Part shown: positions 33,868 through 45,416 of the stretch, one piece after another | Position numbering within the stretch: the stretch's first letter is position 1 | How the letters are laid out: each line of letters opens with the position of its first letter | Assembly (NCBI GenBank): GCA_948099385.1 | Contig: CANUEZ040000113.1 | Span: 4,166,501-4,230,500, forward strand | Source of the DNA: Fasciola hepatica | Lineage: Eukaryota > Platyhelminthes > Trematoda > Plagiorchiida > Fasciolidae | Direction of reading: 5' to 3' | DNA length: 64,000 nt | Position numbers and translations under genes: made by a program | The notes under the pieces: model-generated | What the model was told of the DNA's origin: nothing | Seen by the model: the letters and a program-made list of their open reading frames with translations, nothing else | The model's database searches: none

Positions 33868-35059
33868 TTTTTCTTGGTCAGGGCAGAGCAGCTCTTGTGG
33901 TACCGCTGGTTGCTTCTGCCAGGCCGCTAGGTCGGGTGGTTCACAAGACTTGCAGCTTGGCCAACGAGAGTCCAGATTCTTGCTCGCGTAGGTCTCGGTA
34001 TCCCACTGTGCTTCGACTTCAAAAATATTTCCTTGGCCTCTTGGAGTTGACGGTTCCATCTTTAGAGCGTAAAAAGCGGTTCACTTCCGGAACAACCAGG
34101 AACACTTGATTTGAACGGGATGGGAGCTAGAACACAGCAAGAGCATACACTGGGTCAGGCGAGAGGAACATGTTCTGACTCAAAACTAGCTGTAGTGAAG
34201 AATAAAACACGCGTATTGGGGAACAAAGGATATAAATGAATACTCAGACGGGCAAGAGCTAGAGACTGTTGGAAAGGTGGGACTGGGGTGTATGGGAGGA
34301 GTTGCAGTAGGTTTGGGTGATCGGAGGCGTGAGTACATTTGGTTTCAAAGAAGGGTGTGGAACACTAATGGCCAAGCCTCGTCCAAGCTAGCTCTGAGCT
34401 GCTTGGCTGCGTGTGAGGACACCACTTATTCTGAGAGTCTTTTCCACACATTAGCTACTCTAGGAGGGAGGAAACTAGCCTGGAGATTTCGCATTGATCT
34501 GGATTTCGTTGATTTTATACCATGCCTCTCAGGGCCGAGATACCGTCGATTTTAAAGAGAGGTAAATAAGTTACTGGCATCTTTTTCAGCTGTTCAATTG
34601 TTTTAATCGAACTCTCTCTCATCCGTCTCCTCTCTAGGGAGAAGATCAGACCAGATCAGGTCAGAGCACGGAACTGGCGGCCAAATTCAATTATAGTCCA
34701 TTTTCTCGCCCCTGCGAGCCCCCGGACCTAACTGTGCATCCACTTTCTCAGATCCTCTGTGTTTCAGGAGCCGGGAGCATGACGCTTGTCGAGATTGCCT
34801 TCATGGATGGCGTAGCAAAGAGCGGCATCTCAAATGAGGGGCCTCGGAGCCGACAGATTCGCTCTCCACGCAACAGTCAAGGCCTCCAGCTATCAGCTCC
34901 CTCGAAATGGTGAGAAGACCAAAACGTATTTGCGGGAAGCATTCAGATATGCTAAAAGGGACTGAAGAAGAGGAAGAGGGAGAAGTTGGGCAAGAAGAGA
35001 TGGAAGAAGAGGAATGCTGAAACTGAATAAATTCTACAAATAGGGACTAGTAGCTGACT
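33868..35059. other. No recognised gene; GA-rich tract at 34967-35018
   Basis: I see no coding or repeat homology on either strand. A purine-rich GAAGAAGAGG-type tract lies at 34967-35018. Small open frames here have no motifs. Confidence 0.4.
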
Positions 35060-35517
35060 CACTGGTAGTTGGGAAGAGTGTTTTCACGTTGCCTCCTGCT
35101 TCCTCTTGAGCTCAGCTACGGTGTTTGCTACCACTACTGCCCAGGGGAGTTTGTTTTAGTAGTTACTTACGCCACAAACAAATTATTGAGCTCTGATGGC
35201 TTTATTGGCCCTTCAGTCTGATCGGTTTCATCTTGCTTCCACGAAGAGCAGAGTTCCTCTCTGCGGTAAACAGCCGTTCGTTAGTGACTCACAACCCATT
35301 TGGTTGTTTCATGGTTTCAATGAATTCCCCTGTGCTCTCCCGCGCTTCAGCGAGAACATTCTCAGCTCTGCTAGCCTATCCTCCTACTGCAGCTCTGGTA
35401 GCCCCCATACCGTTCTTGTGAAGCTGAAAATTCCTCTGCTGGATGTTGTCACTGTCTAACGGCGAAGCCCAAGCTTGGGCTGCATGCTCCAAGTGCCATC
35501 GGATAAGGGTCATATAT
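35060..35517 (-). pseudogene. LINE RT C-terminal relic (copy F), split by a solo LTR
   Basis: On the minus strand just left of the LTR, the frame reads YMTLIRWHLEHAAQAWASPLD, the post-catalytic RPHLEYAIQAWSP signature of CR1/Jockey-type RTs, followed by degraded C-terminal sequence. The preceding LYT residues lie on the other side of the LTR (about 35900). Confidence 0.65.
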
Positions 35518-35893
35518 TGTAACGAACTTTTGAGCAATGCGTAGCCTAATTCGCAACGGATCCCGAAATCAAAAGACGAATATCCGTGATATTCTACGAT
35601 ACTAGATTATTACATGAACAATGACATCAAAAATATACAAACCTCAATGATACGATCACAACGACTCAACAACGAAAAACCGAATGGAAGCGTGTGAGCA
35701 AACAGCACGTGCGTCATGCAGGTCCTGAACAGGGATGTGCCAAAGTAGCGCTCTGGGCGCGAACAAACAACACTTGGTCCATAGAAACAACTAGTTCGTA
35801 AACACAAGTCGATAATGTAGGAAAATTAGTGATGTTAGGAAAAACACTGAATCACGAGGGAAGAAGGGGGATTTTCCACGACCGGCTGTTCAG
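35518..35893 (-). repeat. Solo LTR, inverted
   Basis: This ~376-bp LTR of the element 1/2 type sits on the minus strand. Its start is degraded (GCTGTTCAG where GCTGTTACA is expected in the plus sense). Flanks are tatat (35513-35517) and tatac (35894-35898), a TSD with one mismatch. It is more diverged than the 31671 copy and so older. Confidence 0.8.
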
Positions 35894-38130
35894 TATACAG
35901 TGACAGCAGCACCCCAGGGCCTCTTGATGTGAGCTTGCTGATCATCAATTACATGGGTTTATTTCCCTTTTAAGCAGCCTGGAGATGTACCGAAGCCTCA
36001 TATTCACTTGAGACCATGGTGCCCAATTGTTTGACCTCGCTTTTCTGAGCATGTGGTCCCGAGTTGTCCGGGTTCAAATACCACACGCCGCCGTCCCCTT
36101 GGCAACCAAATGCTAGCATTTTGCCACTTCCGGGGACAAGTCTCGCGCTACAGACAAATGGCAAAAGGCATCTAGATCCATCTGAACCTAGAGAAAAGTC
36201 CTAAGGTTGCCAATCTTCTGGCTTACGGTAGATCCCGGCAACCCGGGATGGTCTTTGCGAATCTTCGCATGGTATACAGAACTTGGAGTTCCCCAACTAG
36301 CGAGGGATTCCATGTTTGTACAGTACATTCTAGGTGAGGCCTAGCAACGGCTGTGTATATGAGGTTTACAACCAGAAGATTTCTGGCATCGGCAGCCCTT
36401 CGGATGTGATAGAGCGTCCTATTGACCTATATGGTCGCGACCAACGGCTTATGTGTCTCATGTATAGGCTCCGCGAAATTCTTTAAGGTGGGGTTTCGTG
36501 CAATCTGCGGCGTAACCTGATTCCGGGTACGGCGGGCTGGAGCACCAGTGGTCATTAGTTGTCCATTTTTGCTGTTGTTAAGCGGTCAGCCTTAGGCTAC
36601 TGACCACATGCGGAGGGTTTCCAGGTCGGATTTTGCACCATTACCAGCGGGGCTTCCGACAACCTCAGCTGCGTCTGCAAACAAGTGGCGGAGGTACTTC
36701 AGCTCTCTCGTTAGGTCATCTGTGCGAAAAAGAAAATCGTGGTCCTTAGACAGACTCCAGTGTAACCTCACTACAGACAGTCGCAGAGGACGAGACGGTG
36801 TCTGTAAAGTCCAGCCACCGGAAGGTTCGAGCGAAGCGTAGCAACCAATTTCGACACAATTCAAAACGAATTCCATTCCAAATAGCTAGGGTACTATATA
36901 CAACAAATCAATCATTATTACGATAATCAAACCTCAATAGTGTTCCTTATGGGCTCTTACGCTCCAAACTGGACAAAAAATATCAACAACTGCAGCTGAA
37001 TTACAGCAAAAGGTTAGATGCAGAAGATGAGATTACCGAATACAGTCACAACGAAGTTCAAGCTGAACGACTATCGCTCGAGGCAATAGTGAGAGTCCGG
37101 TTCGCGACGGAGATTTAGAGAAATAAAACAAATAATCGGAATTCCGGCAAAGATAATTCATACGAATGAAAAATGTCATTTGTAACATGGACGCTAATGC
37201 ATGGAACAAGGTTTTCTGAACTCCTTGACAGTGTTTTTTACCCCGACGTGGATTTGCGATGTCTGAAGTAATTCTTTAGCCGGGCCACCACTTGGGTCAC
37301 TGTTTGTGGCTGCCTGTTTAGAGATGAGAAGACAGTGAATTACCGAGTCGAACGGTTTCCGGAATTCCAGGTAGCACACCACAACTGGTTCACCCTTGTC
37401 CAGGCTTTCCGTCGGGCCATCTAGAGAGGAAAGTAGGTTCGTGAGACGTGACTGGCCCTTAACAAACCCGTGCTGCTCCACTCCCAGTAGACCATGGTCA
37501 TCCATATGAAGGAAAATTTCACCCCTAAGACACTGTCCTATGACCTCTAATGCAACTGGTAGGAGAATCTAGGGGCGATAATTTGGGGTCAAGTCTCTTT
37601 CTCCACTCTCGTGAATAGGGAGAACCTGTGCCACCCTCTTTTCCTCTGGAATCTTCCTCTCTTAGATGAAAAGGTTGAATAGTGCTGCTCGGAGAGTTGC
37701 AACGACCTCAGCTACAGATGGTAGGATAACGGGATGAACGCCAACGGACCCTGCGAATTTATGCTTACTCAGGCTGTAGGGCACTGAGTTAGCCCCTCCC
37801 CCGAGCATGATCTCCACAACTGACATAGTCTTTGCCCCTGGATAGTGGGGGTGACCTGGTCATTGACATGGGTCTTCGAGGTGGACCGACTGGAAGTACT
37901 CCAAATAGGGCCTCCGCCTTCTGCTCTGGAGTATGACGTGGTCCCCTGGGACGTTTTTCACGTTTCCAGTGGCCGCCCTCACTGTTCCCCAAGGTTGTAC
38001 TCAAAAATATGTCTTGGGTGATGTTCCTGCATTTTTAGTGAAGTCCTGCTTGAACCCGATTTTGTATGCCTTTTGGATTTCAACCGTCGAGCTTTGTTCC
38101 CTTATTTACTGCGGGCACCTGGTATGGTTT
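35894..38130 (-). pseudogene. LINE reverse transcriptase relic (copy E)
   Basis: Minus-strand motifs in order: FAGSVGVHPVILPSVAEVV near 37760; IPEEKRVAQVLPIHE near 37660 and NYRP near 37580; LLGVEQHGFVKGQSRLTNLL near 37490-37430; LEFRKPFDSVIHCLL near 37370; FADAAEVVGS near 36680 (the YADD box, second Asp lost); RPHLECTVQTWNPSLV near 36350; and ARRLATLGLFSRF near 36220. It is broken by multiple shifts, with a gap between 37190 and 36880 where nothing aligns. Confidence 0.8.
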
Positions 38131-38525
38131 TGATTTCCTAGGGGGCATTCCCGGGCCTGAGGCTCCTGCTGAGCTTTAGTAACTGCGCTGTTCTAACACG
38201 GAAAACCGCCCCTCCGACGCACCCCCCCCCCTAGTGAGGCGGAATCAGCGGGTCAGAGAATTAAGTTACTTTTTATACGGTCCCATACGCCACCTGCACT
38301 GCCGGATAGACAGATCTAGTTTAGTGACATGGCCTTCAAAACTAGCCCCTTGAGTTCCAGCTGCCTTAAGTTTCTCCTTCGTCTGTCAGGAAGCTTCTCG
38401 CAGCTCATACGTCAACAAACCATAAAGCACCATGATCACACTTGCCCAGCCGTGCAGTGGTCATTAGGTCCTGCTCGTAGCTTGAGGGCTTGGCAATTAC
38501 TACATCCATTGTAGCGCGAGGACTC
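38131..38525. other. Nothing recognised; poly-C tracts
   Basis: Homopolymer C runs occur at 38220-38232. There is no reading frame or repeat homology that I can support. Confidence 0.4.
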
Positions 38526-38904
38526 TGTAACTAAAGGTTGTGGAACCCCCTCCCCCCCCCAAAAACACTACAGTTTCACGTTCCCTGGACATCGGTCGCT
38601 CATATACAATATTAGCGTGTTTATATGCACTGTATGTGTCTATGAACCAACCATTGTTTGTTCGCGTCCAACGCGCTGATCTGTCATATCACAATTTGGA
38701 CGTGTGTGGCGCATGTGCTCCGTCCTCGTACGCCGTAACTTGGTTCTCGTTTTTCGAGTCCTATGATTGCATAATTGAGGTTTGTATCTGTTTCGTGTCA
38801 TCGTTCGTTTGATAATCTTTTATTGTAGAATTTCACGGATAGTCGCCTTCTGATTTCGGGATCCCTCGCGAATTTGGCTACGCATTGCTCAAACGTTCGT
38901 TACA
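38526..38904 (+). repeat. 5' LTR of the 38.5-kb BEL relic
   Basis: This 379-bp LTR begins TGTAACTAAAGG and ends CGTTCGTTACA, with conserved internal blocks (GAGGTTTGTATC, TTTCGGGATCC, TTGGCTACGCATTGCTC). The final ~80 bp are near-identical to the inverted LTR end at 60761-60840. No matching 3' LTR follows on this strand. Confidence 0.85.
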
Positions 38905-38943
38905 ATACTCGGTTGATCAACTTGGAACGAGAAAATACGCAAC

Positions 38944-41600
38944 ATGCAAAGAATTAGATCGAAGCAGTTTGAATCTGGACAGGACGTAATACGGCAAGTC
39001 ACTGGGGAGGTTTTGGGTACCTTCGACCATTTAGGTAATGCTAGGTCACCTAGTCCTTTCAGTACTAGCTCATGTGTTACTGAGGGTAATATGGATTGTA
39101 AGGATGTCGATCTATTTAGGTTGAGGATATTAGACCTAGAACAACAACTAATATCGGCTAGGCAATAGGCCCAGGAAGCACAGGAGACGTGTAGGCGGAA
39201 TAAGCGTGGGCAGAAGACCAACGACTACGACCTATCCGACAGGTCAGGAGAAATAAAATAGGAAACTCTGTGCCGGTAGTCGAATATGAAACATCAACGC
39301 CCCCAACGATCGATCTGCCAGGAGTAGAACAGACATTTTTTGACAGACGATCTGAACATTACTGCAAGTCCATCAGGCAGCTCAAAACTCGTCGAAAGCA
39401 AGATAACCGACCCCCGGCAAAGGCTTCTCTACCTGACTGATCACTGTCGAGGCTGAGTAAGAGAAGCCATCGGTGGGTGTACCATGCTCGACCCGGAACA
39501 AGACTACACACGAGCGAGGAAGATTTTGAGGGACCCATTTGGTCAGCCTTCAAGGTAGCCCATAATCCAATAGAGGTCACGATGGTAGAGGCCCGAAGAA
39601 CCAAAGGCGACGTCTATACAATGGCCGACCCAGTGATAAAAGCGCAGAGCTGTTCAATGGCCTTCTACCATTCAGGTAACAGGGCTGACCCAAATGCAAT
39701 TCGTACGCTCAAGGGCATAGTCCGTCATCCATCTCCCGAGCCCCAGGTTCAGTGGGCAGAAGAGGGGGAACGGATAAGCCGAAGCGACGGGGAAGCTAAC
39801 TTCGAAGACCTGACCGAGTACTTGGAAAGACAAACCAAGATAGCCGGGAGTATATTTGGCCTACTCACCCCGGGCAGTAACCGAGTAAACAAATCTAGTC
39901 CTAGCCAGGTTCAAACCACTGCTCGGGAACAGCCGAAATATCAGCCCCGGACAAATGCACACTCTATTGCACGCGGAGCTATAGCGCATCCAAGATGCAG
40001 GCCCTGGGACGCTATCCACAAACTACTATAAAGCCCGAAGTTCATCAGCGCCACAATAAACGAACGTTGGGGAATGGCGAGGATGACGGGAGCGTGCTTT
40101 ATACGCCTCAACACCAGGCACCGGGCGGCAGCTTTTCAAACAAGGAAAAGATGTGGTCACGAGAGTTGCGCGGGCATAAACCGTCGATTGTGACACCAGG
40201 CGAGAGAAACTACACCACAGACGAACACCAAGCCCAGTGTAATTTGTTCAACGTCACGGTCTGCCAGTAGACCAATACGTTTAGGAGTAGTTTCCTTGGG
40301 GGTGATGGCTTCAATTTGGGTGGCCAAAGCGTTGGCTTTCGTTGACAGTGGATCGGACACCACCCTAGTGAAGGGGCTGTTCGCCGACAAACACCAGCTC
40401 GCCAAAAGCGTGAAGTTGTTGGCAGTAAGCACGGTGGGAGGAACACAAGTAATGGCTGCAGGCCGATTGAGGTTACAGCTCATCTCTTTAGACACTAGCG
40501 AATAAATCGAACCGACGGAGTTGTGTTTACGTAAGCTGACTTCCAATGCGAGCACTAAGTTCGGTTAACCGAATTTTACCTGGGTGGCCCCATCTACAGA
40601 AATTGACCGTCTTAGACTGGGAAGACGACAAAGCGGACCTTCTCATCGGCTGCGACGTGCCGGAGGGGCACTGAGTGCTGGACCAGAGAGTGGGCAACCC
40701 CTAGGCAATCTGTGCCGTAAGCATGGCACAAGGATGGATATTATATGGTCCAGCCGGGAGAAATGGCTCCGTAAATCAAGTATCGGCCGAAAAGGCCCGC
40801 ATACATTATCAACTGCAAAGGCTGTAATAAAACGAGTCTCGTGACATCGGAGGGGGAGGACTATCTGTAACGACCGGTGGTGGAAAATCCCCTTAAAACC
40901 TTTGCAGTTCCATGCTTATCTTAACATCATTCACTTGCCTACACTATTGACGTGTCTTTACGAACTGTTCGCTTTTATAGACCAATTTTTGTTTGTTCGC
41001 TCCCAGAGCGCTACCTTGTCATATCCTTGTTTTGGACCTGCGTGACCCACGTGCTCCCCGCTCGCAGGCCGCAATTCGGTTCTGGTTTTTGAGTTTTTGT
41101 GATCTCATAATCGAGGTTTGTATCTGTTTGGCGTCATTAGTCGTTCAATAATCTAGTATCGTAGAAACTCACGGATAATCGCCTTTTGATTTCGGGATCC
41201 TTTGTGAATTTGGCTACGCGATGCTCAAACGCGTTGCACTATCATTGTCTCAAGAGGACCACCTCACTCTGCAGACATTGTGGCAAGGAACTAGCGGTCT
41301 TAAAATAAATCCGAGGTTCCCCTCCCATGGCGCACGCTAGCTGACTCATGGGTCGATAACAGGAAGTATGTCCTTCAGAGGCCACTGCCACTGAACGAAA
41401 ACTTCTTTCGGAGTCAGGGTCTGTGGAGATGATATGCAGAAGTAAAGATGCAAACGAGGCTCTAGGCTACATTGAAAATGTGCCTGCAACCACAAACGGC
41501 CGAGAGGAGATTTGGTTTTTACCGCACCACCCGGTTATTCACCCGAAGAAGCCCGGAGGCCGCGGATGGTTTTCGACTGCGAAGCCAAGTTCCAAGGCAA
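38944..41600 (+). pseudogene. Degenerate BEL/Pao gag-protease relic
   Basis: From the ATG at 38944 the sequence tracks element 1: a gag start with an early stop (AGGCAATAG, 39161-39169); DUF1759 pieces (39477-40031); a frameshifted Cys/His region; and a protease fragment with AFVDSGSDTTLV near 40333-40375. A solo LTR (40866-41238) interrupts the stretch after the protease. Beyond it, sequence matching LGYVE.VP..., W.LPHHPVI.PKK and R.VFDC of early RT runs to about 41600 and stops there. RT core, RNase H, integrase and 3' LTR are gone. Many stops. Confidence 0.85.
40866..41238 (+). repeat. Solo LTR nested in the 38.5-kb BEL relic
   Basis: This 373-bp LTR starts TGTAACGACC and ends GCGTTGCA, flanked by ctatc on both sides (40861-40865, 41239-41243). 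The BEL relic's coding sequence continues directly across it. One BEL element therefore inserted into another and then lost its interior. Confidence 0.9.
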
Positions 41601-41927
41601 ATTGTCATCCCATTTTTTCCTCTGGTTCTCAACATGCTTTCTTTTGCCCTATCGCCTTTTTTCTCACTATCCCATTCTTTGTTTCCCCCATCGTTTTTCC
41701 TTTTCTGTCATTTCATTTCATTCCAACTCCCCCTCTGTTTCTTCAATTTAGATTTTCGTTGGGTCCGGCAAACCGAAGTGTACCATGCTGGGCCCTCCTT
41801 TTGTCCTCTTTTGTGATCTGGTGGATTGAAATACATTAGAGCTGATACAGGTGGTATGCAGCTGCCTTGCTCATATGGGTTTGTAACTTAACGAGTAAAG
41901 CTTCTCAGTGAGGCGGGTTCAAAGCAG
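41601..41927. other. Pyrimidine-rich tract
   Basis: 41606-41755 is strongly C/T-rich on the plus strand and ends TTTCTTCAATTTAG, resembling a 3' splice acceptor. No exon I can recognise follows. It begins where homology to the BEL RT abruptly ends. Confidence 0.4.
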
Positions 41928-42030
41928 TTTAGTTCAGTTCAGTTTGCGCGGAACTTTGCATGGCTACAGCCAATCGCCATCCAGTTACATGTGTTATCGG
42001 CACCTACGCAGTTCAGTTCAGTTCAGTACA
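41928..42030. repeat. CAGTTCAG-type repeat, third copy
   Basis: Two clusters of AGTTCAGTTCAG flank GGAACTTTGCATGG...CAGCCAATCG and GTGTTATCGGCACC. This matches 7223-7345 in order: GAACTTTG, CCAATCG, then TTCTCGGCGCC. No LINE frame lies next to it here. Confidence 0.5.
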
Positions 42031-42809
42031 CAAGACGAGTGTGGCAGGGCACCAGGAATGGTCCGGATTCTCGCACAGTTAGCTTCCTGGAGCTCCTGGT
42101 GCTGAGGTGTAAAAGCCAATTCCTTCTTGAATAAAAGGTAGTAAACGGCACTAGTTTAAAGCCCAGTGCAACTCAGTGCGAGGAATCAACAGGATCCTCG
42201 TTGCTGTGGACAGATGGCCAGCCATAAATATGGTCGACACTTACAGTGGGTTGCGAAATTAGGCAAAAGATCAAGGTTGAACGCGTGGGATGAATGGAAC
42301 CATTGATGGATTACCGTAGAAAATGGACTGAGAGCCTGGAAATGAAAGAAGAAGGTAAGAGAAAAAGTAAGGGGTGAAAGTGCAATACGCCCTTTCCCTA
42401 TTATTGTCTGGCTTTCCTTTGAAGGCCATGGCCGATTAAGCCTCCTTGGCGTGGCCGGAAAATATTTTCCAAATATCAGCCACTCCAAGTGGGACAAAAT
42501 TTGCTCACGACCTGGTGTTGACTGCCTTTTATAAAACGTATTACATTTCATCAGGCAAAAGGGGAGCTACTCAAGTTCAGTATTAGAAAGACATCAACAA
42601 ATAGTAGGTATTCGACTTTGTCTACGACCATCAGATCCCCTCGGTGAGGCAATCCTTTGTTGCCCCGACTTTTTAATGTGAACAGCATCACAAACCTTTC
42701 CGAAATAACACCGCGCAATAGAAAAGCTGTCAAAGGAGATTTCATTTTCGAGCAGTCTCAGTTTCTGATTTGCAGCCTCTCTGAATTGTAAAACACAGAC
42801 GAAATTGTG
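42031..42809. other. No recognised gene
   Basis: A minus-strand frame (42878-42594) preceded by a TTTTACAATTCAG acceptor-like site is the only hint of an exon. It has no recognised domain. The rest is featureless to me. Confidence 0.3.
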
Positions 42810-43825
42810 AGAGGAATAAACTAGAGAGACTGAGGGGATAGGATAGATGAGAAGCAGAGGGACTACAGGACAGATCATTACCGCCGAAAAAAGATGACTA
42901 CTGAAGTTCTTACTGGCATACGCTGTATCGTCAGGAGTAGATAGGCCGCAGAAAAGGGACTTGGGAAAAATGACGGAGGGCAGCTGGACCTTTCACTAAT
43001 CAGTTTGGACTGGTAGCCAGTTTTGCTGGGGTGCGCTAAATTGGCGGCTTTTTGTCGCCTCTAAAGCATTTCGGCCTTGAGATCCGGCTCCAAGTGCAAC
43101 TGGTTGATGCACAAGAGGGACGTGAAGTCTTGTAATCTGGTAGGGGTAAGCTGCGGATGGATCAACTTACGCTCTGAAGGAGGTGAATGCTGGACTCGCG
43201 GTATGGATCAACGAACCAGTTGGCAAAAATTAAGCGGCGAAAGAGGCTGGAGTAGGGTTGAGCGGTCCCGTCTCATTGTCTGTCGGCGATGGCGGAAAGT
43301 CATGTACATATAAGACGACCTCTTCCAGGGAGATCTGTACAAGGTACCCCGTTATTTTGTAGAATGAGATCTGCCGCTGAAAGTTACCGAAAGTCGGCTC
43401 CTAGCAAGTGACAGATGGATAAGTGCTTTGATAGAGCTGGGGCCGCCGGGCAGGATCTGACGATCTCGCGGATGGGGAGAGTAAATGATCTAAAAGTTTT
43501 ATTCACAATATGGTTTGCTTCCCCACGGGAGATCAAGGATGAGTGGTTTTATGAGCTACTGAATCCGTACACATCTAAAAGTGAAAAGCGCCGGGGTGAC
43601 CTCAAAACATTCTAAAATACTGCGGGGAAGGGTTGACGTCGGGTGGGGGATTGGACCATCATCGTTGCCCAGCAGCAACAATGATACGAGAAAATGCCCC
43701 AAGTATATGGAGGGACAAAGTGAAAACCCGACTGAGAGAAAAATGTCTTCCATGGGGTAGATGGTGAATGTAACAGACTACCGAATGAGGCGTTTTAGCA
43801 TCGACAGTAAAGGGTTTCAATAAAA
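42810..43825. repeat. 1.0-kb inverted repeat, left arm
   Basis: The reverse complement of this arm matches 45417-46432 across the whole 1,016 bp, with only a few differences seen (for example near 43650 and 43066). Identical predicted peptides appear on opposite strands in the two arms. Outer ends share GAGAGGAATAAAC. I find no TSD and no recognised transposase motif. It could be the terminal repeat of a foldback or long-TIR DNA element, a duplicated-and-inverted segment, or an assembly artefact. Confidence 0.9.
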
Positions 43826-45416
43826 ATGTCGACCGATAAAGGAACAATTTGCTGAGCAAAATGGGTGCAGTGGTCGGCATCAAATCCTTCAAATGCCCTC
43901 TGCCTCCCAATTTCTCTCTTCAAAAGTACCCCTTCTTTTCTGCCCAACTAGTCGTTAAACTACTTTATCACTTTTGAGCCGATCAATTGTCCATGACTTG
44001 TACCTCACGGCCCTATGGTAGACTTGTCACTAGCTGGTAGCGGCTAGAATCGAGGACCCTGTAAACCCTCAGATTGGTGGGCAGAGTTCGGAGGCCCTTC
44101 TCCGTCGGCTTAACCCACCTTTAGATGTGAGAATGCCTGGCATCTCCTTTTGCTAAAGCGTCGCGAGGCCAAGGGAACTCAGAGCAAGGGAGTGGACGAA
44201 TTTGTTCGCCTTTTTCATGTTCTGTGAACGAAACTGAGCCGAGCTGGATCCACGTGAAGCACTTTTTATTCATGCTAAACTACCTGTCAGAACAACCTTA
44301 GTCAGCTATAGGAAGGTATGGAAATTTTGTAGCAAAAAGCATCCAGTAACCCTGTTGTGGAGGAGGAACTACTGAGAGAACGGGCGACGAGATTCGACCT
44401 AATAAACCATCAGCAAACGGATGGCAGTCCAGGGCTCTTAGCCATCAAGAGAGTTTCCTGCCCAAGAAAATCTACCCTACCGGAAGGTAGGGAAACAAAG
44501 GGACCAGGACCGGTCGTGGTGCCTTTCGTGAACCTCAAATACGGGGCATCTTCCTGGCAGCAGCCCGTCAGGTCAGGTCAGGTTGTGTGGCTTGCGGATC
44601 TAGCCAATAAACGCCCGGCTTGTCGTTCGGAGGGCTCAAAGATTTCCCGCTGCGCTACGACTTCCGAGGTCATCGAAATTGTCTCAGTTACAGTAGAGCC
44701 CGACGGCTCAAAGCAAGGGAACAAACTCGCTGGAACCAACCTACCGAGCCAGCTGCTCTCACTACCTTGGAGCCCAGTCAGAATTCCCCTAAGGATTAAG
44801 TCTCGCTTATCCTCATCACCCACCGCTTCTGGGGCACGGAAGCCTGATGCATCCCAGACATGTTATTCTGAAGCGAAATAGACTCGTGCAGGAGTCGTGT
44901 TTTATAAAAACTTGGCACTTTAATCGGGACATTTACCAAGCGACAACAAGCAGTAGAGATTGAGGCCTTCCCAGCAAGCAGAATGTGCGTGGCTTTAAAA
45001 CAAAGGCCAGAGAACTAGCTAGTGGAGCAGAACCGAATCACAAGGAAACTGAAAATCTTGGCAAAATGTGAATGCCCCTGGGACCATGGGAAATTTGCGT
45101 GGTGTAAGCGAACTCAGCCACAGAAGAAAATAGACAGTCAGAGACGAGAGCTATGAAACGCGAAAATGATGCAACCTCGCTTGCGGAGACATGGCCGTGC
45201 TCCCTAGACAAATATCAGTAACAATATTATTATTAATAATGATCGCAATAATAATAATAGTAATATGTCTGGGATAAGCACGAGGCCTGCTGTGGTACGT
45301 GATCAGATTTAACAAGTGAAGTAATAATCAGAGTTGTCACAGGTCACAACCGTGTACATCCCAAGGTTTACCGGGGAAGGTGAAAATATATCCGAAACAT
45401 GTAAATGCCCGGCAAT
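43826..45416. other. Spacer of the inverted repeat
   Basis: The 1.6-kb spacer between the arms holds one moderate frame (44357-44881) and a short AT palindrome-like tract of ATT/AAT units (45222-45264). I recognise no transposase, RT or RNA gene. Confidence 0.5.
44357..44881 (+). CDS. Unrecognised 174-residue open frame in the inverted-repeat spacer
   Basis: The frame is hydrophilic, rich in Ser, Pro, Arg and Lys, with no transmembrane segment or motif I can identify. It begins with MEEELLRERATRFDL. A small overlapping antisense frame also exists. Its only interest is position: it is the longest frame inside a structure shaped like a DNA transposon. Composition does not resemble a known transposase, and no DDE/D triad is arguable. 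Chance is a serious alternative. Confidence 0.2.
   Translation: MEEELLRERATRFDLINHQQTDGSPGLLAIKRVSCPRKSTLPEGRETKGPGPVVVPFVNLKYGASSWQQPVRSGQVVWLADLANKRPACRSEGSKISRCATTSEVIEIVSVTVEPDGSKQGNKLAGTNLPSQLLSLPWSPVRIPLRIKSRLSSSPTASGARKPDASQTCYSEAK

Noticed and set aside
41740..41755. Splice-acceptor-like TTTCTTCAATTTAG as evidence for a host intron
   Set aside because: No recognisable exon follows and no donor pairs with it; pyrimidine tracts are common in this composition.
43415..43615. Peptides in the inverted-repeat arms as genes
   Set aside because: They appear twice only because the arms are identical. No domain, and frames on both strands compete.
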